Origin: an uncultured Bacteroidales bacterium | GTDB taxonomy: Bacteria > Bacteroidota > Bacteroidia > Bacteroidales > UBA932 | NCBI GenBank assembly: GCA_934725015.1 | Contig: CAKVAS010000015.1 | Coordinates: 1 to 64,000 of the forward strand | Direction of reading: 5' to 3' | Length of the DNA: 64,000 nt | Shown here: piece after piece, positions 60,597-64,000 of the stretch | Layout: every line of letters starts with the position of its first letter | Numbering within the stretch: position 1 is the stretch's first letter | Position numbers and translations under genes: made by a program | The notes under the pieces: model-generated | The model's database searches: none | What the model was told of the DNA's origin: nothing | The model's input: the letters and a program-made list of their open reading frames with translations, nothing else

Positions 60597-61814
60597 TCAC
60601 CTGTCTTCACCCGGTTCCACAGGGTCAAAGTAAGTATCCGGCCGGTCGGGGTTGAAGAGTTCGTTGCAGTACATGACGGTCACGAGGTTCTCGGTGTCGG
60701 AGAGGTTGATGATGTTGTGGGTGTAGCCGGGGAGCATTATGACACTCTGAATCCGGTCGCCGCTCACCTCGTATTCAATGACCTCGTCAGTCCCTTCCTT
60801 GCGCTGTTGGATAAGGCCGTGGCCGGAGACGACTATGAACTGCTCCCACTTGGTGTTGTGCCAGTGCTGCCCCTTGGTTATGCCCGGCCGGGAGATGTTG
60901 ATGCTGACCTGACCGCAGTTCATGGTGCGGACGAGCTCGGTGAAGGAGCCCCGCTGGTCGCGGTTCATCTTCAGGTCGAAGACGGCCTTCTCCTTCGGAA
61001 GGTAGCTGAGGTAGGTGCTGAACAGGCGCTTGGCGAAGCTGTCGGCGGGAATCTCCGGAATCATCAGCGTCCGAGGCATGTCGTGGAACTGACGGAGAAG
61101 GGCAACTATCTCCCCGAGGGTCACATGATGGGTGACGGGAGAGGCGCAGTAGCGGCCGCCCTCGGTGAACACGGCATCGACGCCGTCGAACTCGCAGCGG
61201 TGCTCATGTCCCATGAGGGCGCGGAGCATCTCATCGACGAGGTCGTCGATGTAGAGCACCTCCAGTTCCACTGCGGGGTCGTTCACCGTGATGGGCAGGT
61301 CGTTGGCGATGTTGCTGCAGAAGGTTGCTATCGCGGAGTTGTAGTTCGGGCGGCACCACTTTCCGTAGAGGTTCGGGAAGCGATAGACGAGCACCTTCGC
61401 TCCGGTCTGCTCGCCGTAGCGGAACATCAGTTCCTCGCCGGCCTTCTTGCTCATGCCGTACTCCGATTTGCCGAAGCGGCCGGCGAGAGTGGCCTGAACG
61501 GAACTGGAAATCATCACCGGGCAGGTGTTGCTGTGCTTCTTGAGAGTGTCCAGAAGCACGGTCGCGAATCCGAAGTTCCCCTTCATGAACTCTCTGGGGT
61601 CCTTCGGGCGGTTGACGCCGGCGAGGTTGAACACGAAGTCGCATTTGCCGCACCACTCGTCCAGCTGCTCCGGGGTGGAGTCGATGTCGTACTCGAAGAC
61701 CTCCTCTATCGACAGGTCTCCGCAGCACCTCGCCTTGCCGTCCCTTATGTTTTTCAACTGTGCGCAGAGGTTCCGTCCCACGAAGCCCCTTGCGCCCGTC
61801 ACCAGAATCTTCAT
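60597..61814 (-). CDS. capF: CapF-type bifunctional reductase/epimerase
   Basis: 405 residues. N-terminal SDR domain with TGARGFVGRNL and the YGMSKKAGEELMFRYGE catalytic Tyr-Lys, followed from about residue 280 by a cupin domain with GQVSINISRPGITKGQHWHN and GDRIQSVIMLPGYTHNI. CapF works after CapE and before CapG in the route from UDP-GlcNAc to UDP-L-FucNAc. All three genes are adjacent here. No signal for regulation is seen in the 27-bp gap to capE. Confidence 0.9.
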   Translation of the reverse strand: MKILVTGARGFVGRNLCAQLKNIRDGKARCCGDLSIEEVFEYDIDSTPEQLDEWCGKCDFVFNLAGVNRPKDPREFMKGNFGFATVLLDTLKKHSNTCPVMISSSVQATLAGRFGKSEYGMSKKAGEELMFRYGEQTGAKVLVYRFPNLYGKWCRPNYNSAIATFCSNIANDLPITVNDPAVELEVLYIDDLVDEMLRALMGHEHRCEFDGVDAVFTEGGRYCASPVTHHVTLGEIVALLRQFHDMPRTLMIPEIPADSFAKRLFSTYLSYLPKEKAVFDLKMNRDQRGSFTELVRTMNCGQVSINISRPGITKGQHWHNTKWEQFIVVSGHGLIQQRKEGTDEVIEYEVSGDRIQSVIMLPGYTHNIINLSDTENLVTVMYCNELFNPDRPDTYFDPVEPGEDR

Positions 61815-61841
61815 CTTCAGTAAGCTGTTTTATACTGTTCC

Positions 61842-62933
61842 CTATTCGCTCCGGTAGTCGCGGGCCTTCGCCCTCGGCTGGAGACCGAGGTCCTCGCGGA
61901 TGAAGTTGAGCTTGAGGAGGAGCGCCTTCATGCCCTCGACGTCAAGCCTTCTGGTGTTGTGGCTGTGGTAGTCCTCCGTGCGGCTGATGGCGTCGTCGCC
62001 CTCCGTGAAGAACTTGTCGTAGTTGAGGTCGCGCGCGTCGCACGGGATGCGGAAGTAGTTCCCGCAGTCCTCAGAGCGGAGCATCTCCTCGCGTGTCACC
62101 AGGGTCTCGTAGAGCTTCTCGCCGTGGCGCGTGCCGATGACCCTGACCTCGGTCTCGCCGTATTTCGGGTCAATCCCCGAATACACCTCCTTGAGGGCCT
62201 CCGCCAGCACGTCGAGGGTGGCGGCGGGAGCCTTCTGGACGAAGAGGTCCCCGTTGCGGCCGTGCTCGAAGGCGTACATCACGAGATCGACGGCGTCGTC
62301 GAGCGTCATCATGAACCTGGTCATGTTCGGGTCGGTTATGGTTATCGGCTTGCCCTCCATCATCTGCTCCACCCAGAGGGGAATCACCGAGCCGCGGCTG
62401 GCCATCACGTTGCCGTAGCGCGTGCAGCAGATGGTCGTCCCCGCATCCGGGCCGAGCGCACGCCCCTGGGCGATGGCCACCTTCTCCATCATCGCCTTGG
62501 AGATGCCCATCGCGTTTATCGGGTACGCCGCCTTGTCGGTCGAGAGGACGACGACGTTCCTCACGCCGTGGGCTATTGCCGAAAGGAGGACGTTGTTCGT
62601 GCCCTCCACGTTCGTGCGTACGGCCTCCATGGGATAGAACTCGCAGGAGGGAACCTGCTTGAGGGCCGCGGCGGAGAAGACGTAGTCAACCCCGTTCATC
62701 GCGAAGTCGACCGCCTCGCGGCTGCGGACGTTCCCGATGTAGAACTTGACCTTCCCCGCGACCTCGGGACGGTTCGCCTGTAGGAAATGGCGCATGTCGT
62801 CCTGCTTCTTCTCGTCCCTGGAGAAGATGCGGATTTCGCGGATGTCGCTGTCGAGGAAGCGGCGGAGTACGGCGTTGCCGAAGCTCCCGGTCCCGCCCGT
62901 TATCAGCAGAACCCTGTCCTTAAAGATACTCAT
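61842..62933 (-). CDS. capE: CapE-type UDP-GlcNAc 4,6-dehydratase/5-epimerase
   Basis: 363 residues. Rossmann start LLITGGTGSFGNAVLRRFLD, RDEKKQDDMRHFL, VDYVFSAAALKQVPSCEF, VVLSTDKAAYPINAMGISK with the Lys of the catalytic set, and TRYGNVMASRGSVIPLW. First step of UDP-L-FucNAc synthesis. Typical length. Transcribed from capG toward capF. Confidence 0.92.
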   Translation of the reverse strand: MSIFKDRVLLITGGTGSFGNAVLRRFLDSDIREIRIFSRDEKKQDDMRHFLQANRPEVAGKVKFYIGNVRSREAVDFAMNGVDYVFSAAALKQVPSCEFYPMEAVRTNVEGTNNVLLSAIAHGVRNVVVLSTDKAAYPINAMGISKAMMEKVAIAQGRALGPDAGTTICCTRYGNVMASRGSVIPLWVEQMMEGKPITITDPNMTRFMMTLDDAVDLVMYAFEHGRNGDLFVQKAPAATLDVLAEALKEVYSGIDPKYGETEVRVIGTRHGEKLYETLVTREEMLRSEDCGNYFRIPCDARDLNYDKFFTEGDDAISRTEDYHSHNTRRLDVEGMKALLLKLNFIREDLGLQPRAKARDYRSE

Positions 62934-63027
62934 AAGTTTTATTTTGCGATTAAGTGTTTTCAGAACTTCCTATTCTGTTGTTCTGAGTGTATTTTCTTGA
63001 GTCAGATTTTTCCGTTTCGGAAGGAGT

Positions 63028-64000
63028 TCAGAACTTCCTCCAGACCATCTTATTGACCACGCCCACATAGGACTGGATGATCTTCACGACCTTCGTGGAG
63101 ACGTTCTCGTCGGTGTAGTCCGGGACGGGGGTCCCGCAGTCGCCGTTCCTCACCAGCTCCACGGCAGTGTCAACCGACTGGAGGAGACCCCTCTCGTCGA
63201 TTCCCGAGAGGATGAAGCCCGCCTTGTCAAGCGACTCCGGACGCTCCGTACTTGTGCGGATGCAGACCGCCGGGAACGGGTGGCCGACGCTCGTGAAGAA
63301 AGAGGACTCCTCCGGAAGCGTGCCGCTGTCGCTCACCACCGCGAAGGCGTTCATCTGGAGGCAGTTGTAGTCGTGGAAGCCCAGCGGCTGCTGAACCCTC
63401 ACGCGGGGGTCGAGGCGGAAGCCGGTGGACTCGAGACGGTGGCGGCTGCGCGGATGGCAGCTGTAGAGGACGGGCATGTCGTACTTCTCCGCCATGGCGT
63501 TTATCGCATTGAAGAGGCTCAGGAAGTTTTTCTCCGTGTCGATGTTCTCCTCGCGGTGGGCGCTGAGGAGGATGTAGCGTCCCTTCTCCAGACCGAGCCG
63601 GGCGTGCACGTCGCTCGCCTCTATCTCCGCAAGGTTCTGATGAAGCACCTCCGCCATCGGGCTGCCCGTGACGTAGGTCCGCTCCTTCGGCAGACCGCAC
63701 TCCGCGAGGTAGCGCCTCGCGTGCTCCGAGTACGCGAGGTTGACGTCGCTGATGATGTCCACGATGCGGCGGTTGGTCTCCTCAGGAAGGCACTCGTCCT
63801 TGCAGCGGTTGCCCGCCTCCATGTGGAATATCGGGATGTGCAGGCGCTTCGCACCTATCACGCTCAGGCAGCTGTTGGTGTCGCCCAGAACGAGCACGGC
63901 GTCGGGCATCGTCGCCGCCATCAGCTTGTAGCTCGCGTTGATGATGTTGCCGCAGGTCGCGCCCAGGTCGTCCCCCACCGCGTCCATATAGACCTCCGGC
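63028..64000 (-). CDS. capG: CapG/WecB-type UDP-HexNAc 2-epimerase, C-terminal part
   Basis: About 324 residues visible, open at the window end (reads PEVYMDAVGDD...). GDTNSCLSVIGAKRLHIPIF, HMEAGNRCKDECLPEE TNRRIVD, SAHREENIDT and FHDYNCLQMNAFAVVSDSGT are the non-hydrolysing 2-epimerase motifs. It would convert the CapF product to UDP-L-FucNAc. The final 94 bp before capE contain no clear promoter. Confidence 0.88.
   Translation of the reverse strand, partial: PEVYMDAVGDDLGATCGNIINASYKLMAATMPDAVLVLGDTNSCLSVIGAKRLHIPIFHMEAGNRCKDECLPEETNRRIVDIISDVNLAYSEHARRYLAECGLPKERTYVTGSPMAEVLHQNLAEIEASDVHARLGLEKGRYILLSAHREENIDTEKNFLSLFNAINAMAEKYDMPVLYSCHPRSRHRLESTGFRLDPRVRVQQPLGFHDYNCLQMNAFAVVSDSGTLPEESSFFTSVGHPFPAVCIRTSTERPESLDKAGFILSGIDERGLLQSVDTAVELVRNGDCGTPVPDYTDENVSTKVVKIIQSYVGVVNKMVWRKF

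Overview
The window reads as chromosomal DNA of a member of the Bacteroidota, most likely order Bacteroidales. Supporting this are promoters of the TTTG / TAnnTTTG type (before rplS, rpsF, the tRNA-Asn gene and a toxin-antitoxin pair), Shine-Dalgarno-poor starts, and families largely confined to that phylum: DUF4831, DUF6515, BACON, fimbrillin-like and SUMF1-type lipoproteins, HU-CCDC81-type proteins, DUF4922-SpoIID and TIGR02757. No rRNA or species marker is present, so I do not go below order; the GC-rich housekeeping part would suit a Rikenellaceae-like gut or rumen lineage, but this is only an impression.

Layout. 0-2 kb: an ECF sigma / anti-sigma-like / Spy-like / lipoprotein operon. 2-4.3 kb: gene remnants around an MFS transporter. 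4.3-7.3 kb: greA, tRNA-Arg, rplS and the rpsF-rpsR-rplI operon with its leader, promoter and terminator. 7.3-15.6 kb: metabolism and envelope (oligopeptide transporter + PepD, DUF4831, LpxL-like acyltransferase, TIGR02757, a zeta-like kinase, TldD). 15.7-20.7 kb: an operon of three large surface lipoproteins led by a 43-codon ORF. 21-31 kb: a seven-gene operon for muropeptide recycling and the cell surface (HU-like, Nudix, glycosyltransferase, DUF4922-SpoIID, AmpG, NamZ, DUF6515). 31.3-40.3 kb: an ATPase behind repeated operator-like sites, tRNA-fMet and tRNA-Asn, hisS, an aromatic amino-acid lyase and a SNF2 helicase. 40.5-64 kb: a capsule / exopolysaccharide locus (DegT aminotransferase, priming sugar transferase, six glycosyltransferases or related proteins, acyltransferase, EpsG polymerase, pyruvyltransferase, iron-sulfur partner, Wzx flippase, and a CapG-CapE-CapF trio for UDP-L-FucNAc). 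Its middle, about 45-60 kb, is visibly AT-richer than the flanks and contains a MazE/PIN toxin-antitoxin pair, a PD-(D/E)XK ATPase, a broken Panacea-domain gene and an ATPase / DUF4276 pair that looks like a defence module.

Most notable patterns. (1) The window has four C/G homopolymers of 8 or more bases, and each lies exactly where a reading frame breaks and could be repaired by a 1-base change. Three are in surface genes (a lipoprotein, an acyltransferase, an iron-sulfur capsule protein), which fits phase variation by slippage, or homopolymer assembly error. (2) A 99-bp multi-hairpin element is tandemly duplicated in frame inside the SpoIID-domain protein, with compensatory differences between the copies. 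(3) A repeat of about 100 bp that can fold as a three-hairpin cloverleaf lies directly after the stop codons of two unrelated genes. (4) A 54-bp tandem array of inverted operator-like sites precedes an orphan ATPase.

Product names come from motifs and remembered families, not from searches. Start codons were chosen from spacing and overlaps.
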